A model generated the notes under the pieces. It made no database searches. It worked only from the letters and a program-made list of their open reading frames with translations, and was not told the origin of the DNA. A stretch of 64,000 bases of DNA. Source: Bog-756 sp963828385 (GTDB taxonomy: Bacteria > Actinomycetota > Acidimicrobiia > Acidimicrobiales > RAAP-2). A program made the translations under genes and the position numbers. Location of the stretch: contig CAWHEF010000002.1 of the NCBI GenBank assembly GCA_963828385.1, forward strand, positions 2,604,001 through 2,668,000. The letters run 5' to 3'. Position 1 is the stretch's first letter. Each line of letters starts with the position of its first letter. Positions 1 through 8,016 of the stretch are shown in pieces.

Positions 1-1
1 G

Positions 2-310
2 CTGATCCTCTTCGTCGTCGTGGGCCAGGGCCCACTCACCGAGGAGCTCCAGGACCGGATCCGGACCGAGCTGCGCCGCTCGCTCTCACCGCGTCACTCG
101 CCCGACCACATCGCCGCGGTCGGGGCCATCCCCCGGACACTGTCCGGGAAACGGGTGGAGGTGCCGGTCAAACGCATCCTGCAGGGAGCCGACCCGGACC
201 AGGTGCTCAACCGGGACACCCTGCAGGACCCGCTCGCCGTCGACGAGTTCGTGGCGGCCTCCGGTCAGTTCCCGGCGCCGTCTCCAACGGACGGGGCGCC
301 AGCCGGTTAG
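2..310 (+). CDS. Acetoacetyl-CoA synthetase, C-terminal fragment (cut by window start)
   Basis: Open from the first bases of the window, so only about the last 102 residues are seen. The stretch PRTLSGKRVEVPVKRILQG is the A10-type end of an AMP-forming ligase; the catalytic lysine of this motif is followed by the VPVKRILQG signature typical of acetoacetate-CoA ligases. The family activates acetoacetate to acetoacetyl-CoA in the cytoplasm with ATP and feeds ketone bodies or polyhydroxybutyrate products into central metabolism. The tail after the motif (Asp/Pro rich) is normal for the family. Another acyl-CoA synthetase subfamily is possible because the N-terminal part is missing. Confidence 0.82.
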   Translation: MILFVVVGQGPLTEELQDRIRTELRRSLSPRHSPDHIAAVGAIPRTLSGKRVEVPVKRILQGADPDQVLNRDTLQDPLAVDEFVAASGQFPAPSPTDGAPAG

Positions 311-406
311 CCTCGACGCCATGCGATGTTGAACTGACCACCGGTGTTCCCGCGGGCCTCCATGCTCGCCAGTCCTCGACCGACTGGTACCACGACTGGA
401 GGATCC

Positions 407-868
407 ATGAGTGAGATCGCACGTAAGGCGAAGCCCGGAGACGCGGGTGCGGCCGCCCGGTTGCTGCACGACTTCAACCACGAGTTCGACGAACCGGCCC
501 CGGCCCTGTCCGTGCTGGAGGCGAGGATCCGCCGGTTGCTCGACGGGGACGACACGGTCGTCCTGCTGGCCGGTGACGGTCCGGACGGCGTGGCCGTCCT
601 CCGCTTCCGCTCCGCCCTCTGGAGCGCCGGCGCCGAGTGCTATCTGGCCGAGCTCTACGTCGTCCCCACCCGACGAGGGCAGGGGCTCGGGCGGGCCCTC
701 ATGGGGGCGGCGATGAGCGAGGCCCGCACACGGGATGCTGACACGATGGAGATCGGGGTCGACGAGCCCGACGTCGCCGCCCGAAGCCTCTACGAGAGCC
801 TCGGCTTCACCAACCGATCAGCGGGAGGAAGTGGTCCCGTGATGTACATCTACGAACGCGATCTCTAG
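407..868 (+). CDS. GNAT family N-acetyltransferase
   Basis: 153 residues. The acetyl-CoA pyrophosphate loop RRGQGLG lies at residues 89-95, preceded by the beta-4 strand AELYVVPT, and the C-terminal strand/helix pair with SLYESLGF is the usual GNAT motif B. The ATG at 407 is chosen because a GGAGGA ribosome site sits just upstream, although the frame is open further 5'. The family transfers acetyl from acetyl-CoA to an amine; the substrate cannot be read from the sequence. It stands alone between the ligase tail and a convergent VOC gene. Confidence 0.85.
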   Translation: MSEIARKAKPGDAGAAARLLHDFNHEFDEPAPALSVLEARIRRLLDGDDTVVLLAGDGPDGVAVLRFRSALWSAGAECYLAELYVVPTRRGQGLGRALMGAAMSEARTRDADTMEIGVDEPDVAARSLYESLGFTNRSAGGSGPVMYIYERDL

Positions 869-893
869 CGCGCCCGGGCCGGGAGACGGGGAT

Positions 894-1334
894 TCAGGGG
901 GCGGCCGGGGCGTAGTTGAACATCCACCGCACGCCGAAGCGATCGAGGCAGGTACCCCAGGTCGCGCCCCAGAACATCTCAGTCAACGGTGAGCACTCGG
1001 TTGCCCCATCGGACAGCGCGTCGTAGAGGCGCTGTGTCTCCTCCTTGGTGTCCGGTTCGAGGTTGATCGTGGTGTTGTTGCCGGTCTTCAGCTCGTGCCC
1101 CATCGACTCCAGCATGTCCGTCGCCATGATCACGTGTCCGGCCAGGATAGGAAGCTCGACGTGCATCACCATCTTCGTCTCGGCCTCGGTCAGCGGCGGC
1201 CCGTCCGGATCGGCCGGCACGTCGCCCATCCGCTGGATGGGAGCGAGATAGTCGGTTCCGAAGACGGATCGATAGAACTCGAACGCCTCTTCGGTATTGC
1301 CCATGAAGTTCAAGTACGTGCTCACTCGTGCCAC
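894..1334 (-). CDS. VOC/PhnB-like (glyoxalase-fold) protein
   Basis: 146 residues with the PhnB/3-demethylubiquinone-methyltransferase-like layout of the VOC superfamily: N-terminal YLNFMGNTEEAFEFYRSVFG, a central strand region, and the C-terminal WGATWGTCLDRFGVRWMFN, which is the typical end of this subgroup. These cytosolic dimers bind a divalent metal or small molecule, but the reaction is rarely known. It converges with the acetyltransferase (26 bp apart). Distinct from the other VOC genes in the window (3576 and 38006), which belong to other subgroups. Confidence 0.85.
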   Translation of the reverse strand: MARVSTYLNFMGNTEEAFEFYRSVFGTDYLAPIQRMGDVPADPDGPPLTEAETKMVMHVELPILAGHVIMATDMLESMGHELKTGNNTTINLEPDTKEETQRLYDALSDGATECSPLTEMFWGATWGTCLDRFGVRWMFNYAPAAP

Positions 1335-1470
1335 GATGCATCCTCCTCACTCATTCGTCCTCCCACGGCCATCTGCAGTGACGGATCCGGATCGTCCAAA
1401 CCATCGTTTGCCGCCAGCTACCCATGCGGGAGCGAACCGGTCGAGTCGATGACAGGACGAACACGCAGCA

Positions 1471-2079
1471 TCACGCGTCGTCGACGCCGAGGGCGGCCTG
1501 GCCACCGTCGTAGACGAGACGTCCGGGTCCGTCACGCCGCACGCCTTCGGTCAGCCGGTGCTCCGAGATCCGTCCGTCGTGTCCGAGATGACCGACCCGC
1601 GCATCGAAGAGGAGGGTGGCAGCGTCGGCGATGAGGCGCCGATGACAGCGCCACCACAGCGTCTCGGCGCACATGACCGCCACCACCTCGTGGGATGCGT
1701 CCTCAGCGATCAGACGCTCCAGGGCATCGTGGAATTGATCGGTGGCCATGTAGTCGGCGTAGCCCCGGAATGACGGGTGACGGAGGGCGGTGTTAGGAGA
1801 GTCCGCAGTCTTTCGGCGAAATCCGCCGAGGTCGGGCTCCCAGCGGTAGCCAAGGCCGGCAGCGGGCATCCACGATTCGAGCTCGGAGCGTGAGAACTGC
1901 GGGTTACGGCGGCTTCCCGGCGCGCTGCGGACGTCGACGACCAGCTGCACTCCGGCACCCGTGAGCAGCTCAGCGAGCTCGTCGCTGGTGGCCGTGCTGT
2001 GTCCGACAGTGAGCACTTCAGGACCGGGCCCCGACTCACCGGTGGGCGACTCCACTTGGGATGGATCGAGAGGTTTCAT
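1471..2079 (-). CDS. DUF488 family protein
   Basis: 202 residues. Family marks are LTVGHST (residues 23-29), VDVRSAPGSRRNPQFS (48-63) and a Cys-rich CAETLWWRCHRRLIA (137-151). DUF488 proteins are small cytosolic proteins of unknown function; the conserved Arg/Cys residues have led to suggestions of nucleic-acid or nucleotide-related roles, but none is established. No operon partner is close: the next gene upstream on this strand ends at 2155 and the next downstream starts at 1334. Confidence 0.85.
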   Translation of the reverse strand: MKPLDPSQVESPTGESGPGPEVLTVGHSTATSDELAELLTGAGVQLVVDVRSAPGSRRNPQFSRSELESWMPAAGLGYRWEPDLGGFRRKTADSPNTALRHPSFRGYADYMATDQFHDALERLIAEDASHEVVAVMCAETLWWRCHRRLIADAATLLFDARVGHLGHDGRISEHRLTEGVRRDGPGRLVYDGGQAALGVDDA

Positions 2080-2154
2080 GTGGTCGTAGCCCAGCTCGCG
2101 GCTGATCGGGCGCAGACATGAAGCACCGACGTCTGTTCGGCGTCGCCCACCGGG

Positions 2155-2865
2155 TCACGACCCGATCGGTGGGGCCCGGCGTCTCGACCTCATTTCGACA
2201 AGCCGCCGATCGATGCCCAACGTCGCGCTGTCGATCACCAGAACAACGCCGACTCCGAAGACCAGACCCGCCAGCGCGTCGGTGGGGTAGTGCCACTGCA
2301 GTGCGATCACGGCAAATGTCATCCACAGGGCATAGGCCGATGCCGCGACCACGGTGATGGCGCGCCATCTCGCCGGAGTCGCCAGAACGGCGACGGCGGC
2401 CAGGGCGGCGGCCGCCACCGTCGAGCCCGACGGATAGGACGGTGCGTTTCCGATCGTCCGGTCGACCATGGGCTTGACGACTAGCTCGCCGGCCAGCAGG
2501 GCAAGCGATGGAGCAACGAGACAGGTGACGGCCCGGGGACGGTCCCGACGGACGGTGAACGCGGCAAGTACCACCGATGCTGCGATGACCACGATCGGGT
2601 ACCGCAGGTTCACCAGCCACGTGTACCACGCACCCTTGGTTGGGCTGACCTGGAACCAGTTGTCGACCGCCGAGGCCAGCGGCCGGGACGAGAAGTAAAG
2701 GCCGCCGACCACCACCACCACGACCAACAGCGCCCCTGCTGTCAGCTCGCGGCGCGCCGGGCTTCTCCGACGGTTCGGTCCGGCTTCAGGCGAAGGGGCT
2801 GGAGCGATCGGGACAGCCCGGGGCGGCGAGTCCTCTAGAGGATGTGCGGATGCCACACGCTCCAA
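2155..2865 (-). CDS. PAP2-family membrane phosphatase
   Basis: 236 residues with about five membrane segments after a Pro/Arg-rich cytoplasmic N-terminus. The three phosphatase motifs are visible: K131-x4-R136, PSGS at 145-148, and H192-x3-D196 in WHYPTDALAG. The motif-1 lysine and arginine spacing is slightly short, and the usual PSGH is PSGS, so the catalytic histidine of motif 2 is replaced by Ser-Thr. PAP2 enzymes dephosphorylate lipid phosphates (phosphatidate, undecaprenyl-PP) at the membrane face. The missing His makes activity uncertain. The start is ATG at 2865; an internal start would shorten only the disordered N-terminus. Confidence 0.8.
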   Translation of the reverse strand: MERVASAHPLEDSPPRAVPIAPAPSPEAGPNRRRSPARRELTAGALLVVVVVVGGLYFSSRPLASAVDNWFQVSPTKGAWYTWLVNLRYPIVVIAASVVLAAFTVRRDRPRAVTCLVAPSLALLAGELVVKPMVDRTIGNAPSYPSGSTVAAAALAAVAVLATPARWRAITVVAASAYALWMTFAVIALQWHYPTDALAGLVFGVGVVLVIDSATLGIDRRLVEMRSRRRAPPIGS

Positions 2866-3080
2866 ACTACCGGGATCCGGACAACGGCAGTCATCGGGTA
2901 CCGCTCAGAACAGCGGTGGCGAGTTGCCCGTCGACGACCATGACGCGAGGCTCTGTGCGCAGCACCGGATTGTGAGTCCACGACCGACGTTCGACTTGCC
3001 TGCGGCCAACGGCGGTCGATCGAGTGGAGATGGTGGCATCCGGCTACGAGAACCTGGATCGATGATCCGGCCACCGATGT

Positions 3081-3470
3081 CTAGCCGCCGAGTGCCTTCC
3101 GGACCACACCAAGATGGTCCGGGTTGGCGTGCCACCACATCCACCGTCCCCGTCTCTCGCCCGAGATCAGACCGGCGTCGGAGAGCACCTTGGTGTGGTG
3201 CGAGATGGTCGGCTGGCTCTTGCTCAGCGGTGCCTCGAGCTCACACGAGCACACTTCGGTACTCGACGCAACGATGGAGAGCAGCCTGAGACGCACCGGA
3301 TCGGCCAGCGCGGCCATCACGCGAGCCAGCTCGGCGGCGTCGGTCTCGCTCATCGGAGCCTCGGTGACCGACGAGCAGCACATGACCATATGAACGGCCG
3401 AGCCTTCGGACGTGGACACGGGCTTTGCCGCTGACGAGCCCCTGTGCTTCACCTCGGCTTGCGTCGTCAC
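3081..3470 (-). CDS. arsR: ArsR/SmtB metalloid-responsive repressor
   Basis: 129 residues. A winged helix covers roughly 45-125, with recognition-helix region SKSQPTISHHTKVL at 83-96. Candidate thiol ligands are Cys31-Cys32 in the N-terminal arm and Cys74/Cys76 (EVCSCEL), the usual As(III)/Cd(II) site arrangement of actinobacterial ArsR proteins. GTG start at 3470 with a strong AGGAGG site. It is divergent from the arsI/cadI gene, and the 105-bp gap carries matching inverted elements that it probably binds, giving repression relieved by metalloid. Confidence 0.88.
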   Translation of the reverse strand: MTTQAEVKHRGSSAAKPVSTSEGSAVHMVMCCSSVTEAPMSETDAAELARVMAALADPVRLRLLSIVASSTEVCSCELEAPLSKSQPTISHHTKVLSDAGLISGERRGRWMWWHANPDHLGVVRKALGG

Positions 3471-3503
3471 TCTGCGTCCTCCTCTGCTGCTCCCGACGAA
3501 TCA

Positions 3504-3557
3504 CATTGACATGCTTCGATGAGTGAGACATGATGAACATATCGATGAGCGTCAATG
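3504..3557. promoter_or_regulatory. Divergent ArsR operator/promoter region
   Basis: Between arsR and arsI the outer arms CATTGAC (3504-3510) and GTCAATG (3551-3557) form an inverted pair, and each is followed inward by a TCGAT element (at about 3516 and 3542). On the plus strand TTGACA at 3506-3511 is 17 bp from CATGAT (3529-3534), a fair -35/-10 pair for arsI. The mirrored TTGACG serves the other direction. The repeated ATTGAC-TCGAT unit is most likely the ArsR operator. Confidence 0.6.
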
Positions 3558-3575
3558 CTACAGGAGGACCCGCCC

Positions 3576-4046
3576 ATGTCCCGTGTCCAACTCGCTCTCA
3601 ACGTCGCCGACCTCGATACGGCGATCGAGTTCTACTCCACCCTGTTCGCCACGACGCCGGCGAAGGTCCGTCCCGGCTACGCCAACTTCGTTGTCATCGA
3701 CCCGTCGCTCAAGCTCGTCCTGATCGAGGACGCCACCGCGCAGCCGGGATCGCTCAACCATCTCGGTGTTGAGGTCGCCTCGAGCGAGGAGGTGACCGCC
3801 GCCCGGGCCCGCCTGACCGCCGGGGGGTTGACCACCTCTTTCGAAGACCAGACCACCTGCTGCTACGCCGTCCAGGACAAGACGTGGGTCGACGGGCCCG
3901 ACGGGGAGTCATGGGAGGTCTACACGGTCCTCGCCGACGCCGAGGCAGGCCCAGGTGACCTCGACACCGTCGCTCCGGGCGGCGCGGCGTGCTGCGCCGC
4001 CCGCCCAGATCTCGCCACCACACCGGCGGCCGGATCGTGCAGCTGA
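3576..4046 (+). CDS. ArsI/CadI-type VOC dioxygenase
   Basis: 156 residues of the VOC fold. The TCC motif (Cys95-Cys96, in DQTTCCYAVQDKTWV) is the organoarsenical thiol site of ArsI C-As lyases, and His62 (LNHLGVEV) and Glu114 (WEVY) are the expected Fe(II) ligands. ArsI cleaves the carbon-arsenic bond of trivalent methyl- or phenylarsenicals; the close homologue CadI is a cadmium-induced protein. A Cys-rich tail (Cys139-Cys140, Cys155) adds possible metal ligands. ATG at 3576 has an AGGAGG site 8 bp upstream, so the in-frame ATG at 3555 is rejected. Divergent from ArsR, which should control it. Confidence 0.85.
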   Translation: MSRVQLALNVADLDTAIEFYSTLFATTPAKVRPGYANFVVIDPSLKLVLIEDATAQPGSLNHLGVEVASSEEVTAARARLTAGGLTTSFEDQTTCCYAVQDKTWVDGPDGESWEVYTVLADAEAGPGDLDTVAPGGAACCAARPDLATTPAAGSCS

Positions 4047-4064
4047 GGCTGACAGATCTTAGGC

Positions 4065-4259
4065 GTGACCAGCGGAGAGGCATTGGCCGGGGTAGTCGGT
4101 CCGCTCATCGAGGTGCCCCTCCTCATCACACTTGTCTACGTCTCGCTGTGGGCCGGCCGTCGCATCTTCGGCGAGACGTTCCGGTCATCGGAAGGAAGTG
4201 AGGTCGACGGGTCCGCAGGTCCGAGCTCTTATCTCCGAGCTCGTCCCGGATTACGGTGA
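4065..4259 (+). pseudogene. ACR3/ArsB arsenite efflux pump remnant (C-terminal end only)
   Basis: The first ~37 residues, ending in SLWAGRRIFGE and including ALAGVVGPLIEVPLLITLVY, match the last transmembrane helix and tail of ACR3 arsenite permeases. An in-frame stop lies at 4050, so the remaining nine or so helices are absent. After about 4185 the frame runs into unrelated sequence. Position (directly after arsR-arsI) is exactly where an ars operon carries ACR3. I read this as the scar of an internal deletion that removed most of the pump. It could be translated as a short peptide, but has no plausible transport function. Confidence 0.6.
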
Positions 4260-4308
4260 GCCGCCATGGGCACATGAGGTGGCCGGTGATGCCGCAGCCA
4301 AACGCGGC
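4192..4308 (+). pseudogene. Possible arsenate reductase (ArsC) tail remnant
   Basis: In the frame that leads into the methyltransferase, the stretch STGPQVRALISELVPDYG resembles the last helix of LMW-phosphatase-type arsenate reductases, which typically ends in RVRALLAEL-like sequence and is the usual gene after ACR3. It is short and the match is from memory of the family, so this is a weak call. The alternative is that it is simply 5' untranslated sequence or an N-terminal extension of the next gene. Confidence 0.25.
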
Positions 4309-4950
4309 ATGCATGATCTGAAGAGGTCGGTCGTGGGCTTTTACGAGGATCAGGTGCTCCCCCGCCTTCAGGACAAGGTGATGGATCGAAAGCCCGTCGG
4401 CGAGGTCAGATCACGTGTCTGTGCGGGCCTTCGCGGCAAGGTTGTCGAGGTCGGCTTCGGTACCGGGCTCAATGCTCCCCACTACCCAGAGGGTGTCACC
4501 GGCGTCTTTGCGGTCGAGCCATCATCGCTATGCATGCGCCTGGCCGCGTCTCGTATCGACCGCTCGTCGGTACCGGTCCGCCTGGCTGGCCTCGACGGTC
4601 AGCATCTGGACCTGCCCTCAGAACACTTCGACGCCGTTCTCTCCACGTGGACGCTCTGCACGATCCCCGACGTCACCGTGGCGCTCGAGGAACTGCGGCG
4701 AGTCCTCCGGCCGGGCGGTTCGCTCCATTTCGTCGAGCACGGCCACGCCCCGGACGACAAGGTGGCACGCCTCCAGGCCCGCATCGAACCGGTCCACCGG
4801 CGGCTCGCCGGTGGCTGTCATCTCACCCGCCGGATCCCGACGTTGATCGAACAGTCGGGGTTCGCCATCGACGACCTCGACACGTACTACCTCAGGGGCG
4901 AGCCGAGGATCTACGGCCACACCTTCGAAGGGCGAGCCCACCGACGCTGA
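4309..4950 (+). CDS. Class I SAM-dependent methyltransferase (METTL7-like group)
   Basis: 213 residues. Motif I is VVEVGFGTGLN (45-55), followed by the acidic FAVEPS (68-73); the post-I region STWTLCTIPD and LRPGGSLHFVEHG are typical of the methyltransferase-11 group related to thiol/METTL7-like enzymes. The N-terminal FYEDQVLPRL is also characteristic of this group. ATG at 4309 is preferred because upstream sequence has no family similarity. Its place in the metal/arsenic cluster suggests a substrate linked to metalloid or thiol chemistry, but it is not an ArsM (no paired active-site cysteines). Confidence 0.78.
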   Translation: MHDLKRSVVGFYEDQVLPRLQDKVMDRKPVGEVRSRVCAGLRGKVVEVGFGTGLNAPHYPEGVTGVFAVEPSSLCMRLAASRIDRSSVPVRLAGLDGQHLDLPSEHFDAVLSTWTLCTIPDVTVALEELRRVLRPGGSLHFVEHGHAPDDKVARLQARIEPVHRRLAGGCHLTRRIPTLIEQSGFAIDDLDTYYLRGEPRIYGHTFEGRAHRR

Positions 4951-5004
4951 GCAGCCATCCAACCGGCACTGCTCAGGCGTGAGACCGGCGACGACCGACT
5001 CCGT

Positions 5005-5027
5005 TACAATATACCCTCCAGGGGTAT
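5005..5027 (+). promoter_or_regulatory. CsoR operator overlapping a -10 element
   Basis: ATACCCTCCAGGGGTAT at 5011-5027 is a near-perfect palindrome of the TACCC/GGGTA type bound by CsoR-family repressors. It directly abuts TACAAT (5005-5010), a good -10 hexamer, so binding would occlude RNA polymerase. The csoR start codon follows at 5052, giving simple autoregulation of csoR and the permease. Confidence 0.75.
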
Positions 5028-5051
5028 CGAGGTAACCGGGAGGGAGGGCCC

Positions 5052-5336
5052 ATGATGATTGGCTACAGCCAGGACAAACAGGCCATTCAGAAACGCCTGC
5101 GCCGCATCGAAGGCCAGGTCCGAGGACTCCAGAAGATGGTCGACGAAGACCGCTACTGCATCAACATCCTGGAACAAGTCTCCGCCACCACCCGTGCGCT
5201 TCAATCGGTGGCCATCCACCTGCTCGACGACCACCTCGACCACTGCGTGGCCGACGCCCTGCGGGGTGGAGGTGACGACTCGGCGGCGAAGCTCAAGGAG
5301 GCGTCGGCCGCCATCGCCCGGCTCGTCCGCTCATGA
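5052..5336 (+). CDS. csoR: CsoR-family copper(I)-sensing repressor
   Basis: 94 residues, all-helical. The Cu(I) site of the family is intact: Cys36 (DRYCINIL), His61 and Cys65 (HLDHCV). The basic first helix KRLRRIEGQVRGLQKM is the DNA-binding face. Tetrameric CsoR binds its operator as apoprotein and is released by cuprous ion. The operator at 5011-5027 lies in its own promoter. The permease gene follows within about 30 bp, so both should be metal-induced. An RcnR/FrmR-like specificity is less likely because the C-H-C pattern is that of copper sensors. Confidence 0.9.
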   Translation: MMIGYSQDKQAIQKRLRRIEGQVRGLQKMVDEDRYCINILEQVSATTRALQSVAIHLLDDHLDHCVADALRGGGDDSAAKLKEASAAIARLVRS

Positions 5337-5367
5337 GCGCGCCTTGTCCAACCAGCCACCGGGCACG

Positions 5368-6678
5368 GTGGTGACGGCCGCCATCCTGACCGGCGTCGGT
5401 TGGGTCGACGACATCGGCCGGAGCCTGCGCGAGGGCTTCTTCATGTTCTGGGAGACGCTGTGGCCTCTCATCCTGGGCTTCGGCCTCTCCGGTGCCGTGC
5501 AGGCATTCGTGAGCCGCGGGGCCATGCAGAAGAAGCTCGGGCACCTCGATCCGGGATCGATCACGAGGGCCTCGGGCTACGGCATGGTGTCCTCGTCGTG
5601 CTCGTACGCGGCGACGGCAATGGCCAAATCCCTCTTCGTCAAAGGGGCGGATTTCGTAGCCGCCGCGGTCTTCATGTTCGCGTCGACAAACCTGGTCGTC
5701 GAGCTCGGCATCGTGTTGATCGTGCTCATGGGATGGCAGTTCGCCGCCAGCGAGTTCGTCGGTGGCACCATCATGATCGTCCTGCTCAGTCTGGCTGGAG
5801 GCCTCTGGCTGAGAGGACGCTTGGTCGTCGACGCCCGCCGGCGCGTCGCCGGCGGTGCCGTCGACGACCACCAACACGGACCGCCCGAGAACCCCGACCT
5901 CCAGCGTGAACCATGGCGAAAGAGACTGCGCTCCAAGGGTGGTTGGGCCGACGCCGCCACCTACACCATGGCGGACCTCACCATGCTGCGAAGAGAGCTG
6001 GTGATCGGGTACGTCGTGGCCGGCTTTCTGGCCACGCTGGTACCGGTCCATCTCTGGCACGTGGTGTTCCTACAGGGCCACGGGTTCTGGACCAGCCTCG
6101 AAAACGTGATCGTCGCTCCCTTCGTCGCCATCATCAGCTTCGTCTGCTCGATCGGCAACGTCCCGCTTGCCGCCGCTCTCTGGAAGGGCGGGATCTCCTT
6201 CGGCGGTGTTGTCGCCTTCATCTTCGCCGACCTGATCACCTTCCCCCTGCTCCTCATCTACCGCCGCTACTACGGCACCGCGCTCATGCTTCGCATGCTG
6301 GCCATCTTCTGGGCCGTCATGTCGCTTGCCGGCCTGGTCACAGAGGGGATCTTCCGAGCTGCCGGGCTCGTCCCCACGATCCGGCCGAACCTGATCTCAC
6401 CCGCCCACTTCTCCTGGGACTACACCACCTATCTCAACATCCTCTTCATTGCGCTCTTCGCCCTCCTCTACTGGGCGTACCGCAACCGTGAGAGCCTGGG
6501 TGGTGGGCGCCGCTTTGCCCTTGATCCGGTATGCGGCATGCAGGTCGAGATCTCCCAGTGCCCGGCTCTGGTCACACGTGGCGGTCAGTCGTTCCACTTC
6601 TGCTCCGACCGCTGCCGAGAGCGATTCGAGACCGACCCGTCGCGGTTCGCTACGGCGTCTGAGCGGGACGACATGTAG
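5368..6678 (+). CDS. YraQ/ArsP-like permease with C-terminal YHS metal-binding domain
   Basis: About 436 residues. Two blocks of four or so membrane helices flank a hydrophilic, His-containing loop (around residues 165-200), as in the DUF318/permease family that includes the organoarsenical exporter ArsP. The final ~50 residues are a YHS domain: DPVCGM, then FHFCSDRC, giving a Cys cluster seen in heavy-metal ATPases and suited to metal hand-over. No ATG is available; GTG 5368 (or 5371, or TTG 5344) best fits a start shortly after csoR. The CsoR linkage suggests copper or thiophilic metal export. Confidence 0.82.
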   Translation: MVTAAILTGVGWVDDIGRSLREGFFMFWETLWPLILGFGLSGAVQAFVSRGAMQKKLGHLDPGSITRASGYGMVSSSCSYAATAMAKSLFVKGADFVAAAVFMFASTNLVVELGIVLIVLMGWQFAASEFVGGTIMIVLLSLAGGLWLRGRLVVDARRRVAGGAVDDHQHGPPENPDLQREPWRKRLRSKGGWADAATYTMADLTMLRRELVIGYVVAGFLATLVPVHLWHVVFLQGHGFWTSLENVIVAPFVAIISFVCSIGNVPLAAALWKGGISFGGVVAFIFADLITFPLLLIYRRYYGTALMLRMLAIFWAVMSLAGLVTEGIFRAAGLVPTIRPNLISPAHFSWDYTTYLNILFIALFALLYWAYRNRESLGGGRRFALDPVCGMQVEISQCPALVTRGGQSFHFCSDRCRERFETDPSRFATASERDDM

Positions 6679-6708
6679 CCGCGCCGACGCCGGGCCGTCA
6701 CTTTGCGG

Positions 6709-7752
6709 TCAGACAGGCGCCGGGGCCCCGACGGCCCCATTGAGATGGCGGAATGCCTGACGATAGGAGGCGATCGGCCGGGCTTGACGGTATGGCACGT
6801 TGTGCTCGGCGCAGAAGTCCTCGACGAGACGCTGCGCCTTGGCCAGATTGGGCCGGGGCATCGCCGGGAACAGATGGTGCTCGATCTGGTAGTTCAAGCC
6901 ACCGAGGAGGGTGGTGGTCAACCATCCACCGGTGACGTTGCGGGCCGTGCCCACCTGGCGGTCGAGGAATGGCAGGCGTGCGTCCCGCTCGATGACAGGC
7001 ATTCCCTTGTGGTTCGGAGCGAACGAGCACCCCAGATACAGGCCGAACAACCCCTGTTGGACGGCGACGAACGCCACCGCCTTCACCGGCGAGAGCACCG
7101 AGAAGACGACTCCGACGTAGAGGACGGCGTTCGCCCCCAGCAGCACTCCCTCGATGGTCGCCATGCGGTTTCGTCGGCGCCAGATGGACTGGACGCTGGT
7201 CACGTGCAGTCCGAGACCCTGGAGGAGCAGAAGGACGAAGGTCAGCGATCCTTCCAGGTGCGTCCGAAGGTGCACGAGGGTGCCGTGGCGTGCCTCAGCG
7301 CTACCGGCGACGGAGAACGCGATCAGCCCGCCGCCCATGTCCGGGTCGCGGTCGACCTGGTTGGGGTAGGCGTGGTGGGAGTTGTGCTTGGGTACCCACC
7401 ATCCGAAGCTCAACCCGGTCAGCACGTTCCCGACGACCACGCCCAAGAATCGATTGACGCGATGGGACCTGGCGATCTGCTGATGCCCGGCGTCATGGCC
7501 CAGGAAGACGACCTGCACGGACATCACGGCGAGGACGACCGCCATCCCGAGTGTCCACCACGAGTCCCCGATCATGAAGAACGCCACCCACCCGAGCAGG
7601 AACGCGCTGATGGTCAAGGCGATCTTCGCTCCGTAGTACCACGGGCGACGCTTGAGGAGCCCGGCCTGCGAGATCGTCTCCTTCAGGGCTCGGTAGTCAC
7701 CGGCTGTGCCTCCAGCTGTGACATCTTCTTCGAGAACGAGCGTGCTGGTCAC
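6709..7752 (-). CDS. Front-end (delta-6-like) membrane fatty acid desaturase
   Basis: 347 residues. The three histidine boxes are HDAGH (86-90), HNSHH (123-127) and QIEHH (289-293); the Gln in the third box marks the front-end / linoleoyl-CoA type desaturases. Helices around 43-62, 68-85, 105-120, 170-185 and 205-235 surround them. The enzyme introduces a double bond into a membrane-lipid or acyl-CoA chain using a di-iron centre, oxygen and an electron donor. GTG start at 7752 has an AAAGG site and lies one base after the stop of the small gene upstream, so the two are translationally linked. Confidence 0.9.
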   Translation of the reverse strand: MTSTLVLEEDVTAGGTAGDYRALKETISQAGLLKRRPWYYGAKIALTISAFLLGWVAFFMIGDSWWTLGMAVVLAVMSVQVVFLGHDAGHQQIARSHRVNRFLGVVVGNVLTGLSFGWWVPKHNSHHAYPNQVDRDPDMGGGLIAFSVAGSAEARHGTLVHLRTHLEGSLTFVLLLLQGLGLHVTSVQSIWRRRNRMATIEGVLLGANAVLYVGVVFSVLSPVKAVAFVAVQQGLFGLYLGCSFAPNHKGMPVIERDARLPFLDRQVGTARNVTGGWLTTTLLGGLNYQIEHHLFPAMPRPNLAKAQRLVEDFCAEHNVPYRQARPIASYRQAFRHLNGAVGAPAPV

Positions 7753-7753
7753 C

Positions 7754-8005
7754 TCACGTACCTTTCATGTCGTCCGCGTACGGGACGGGATGGTTTCCGC
7801 CGAGCTCGACGAACCGCTCGTTGAGAGCGTGGGCGATGACGTCGTGGTCGTGGTCGCTCGGTTGGAGCACACCCATGACGATGGCCTGCAGTTCGAAGTC
7901 GCCGCTCATGCCGCCGAGCTCGAAGTAACGGAGCCAGAGCTCGTCGAATGAGAGCCCGGCGCCCTGCCGGTGCAGGTCGAGCAGATCGACGGGACGATCA
8001 GACAC
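7754..8005 (-). CDS. Small protein of unknown function, translationally linked to the desaturase
   Basis: 83 residues from GTG 8005 with a GGAG-type site upstream. It is acidic, rich in aromatic and His residues (LDLHRQGAGLSFDELWLRYFELGG, then DHDHDVIAHALNERF), with no membrane segment or signal. I do not recognise a named family. The stop codon is one base from the desaturase GTG, so the protein is made with the desaturase and may be an accessory or regulatory partner. The frame is open further upstream through the 15-bp repeats, but no good start is found there. Confidence 0.6.
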   Translation of the reverse strand: MSDRPVDLLDLHRQGAGLSFDELWLRYFELGGMSGDFELQAIVMGVLQPSDHDHDVIAHALNERFVELGGNHPVPYADDMKGT

Positions 8006-8016
8006 AGGGTCTCTCC

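Noticed and set aside
5059..5367. 5' extension of the permease into csoR
   Set aside because: This part overlaps csoR in another frame and has no permease-like sequence; the start at or near 5368 fits the family.
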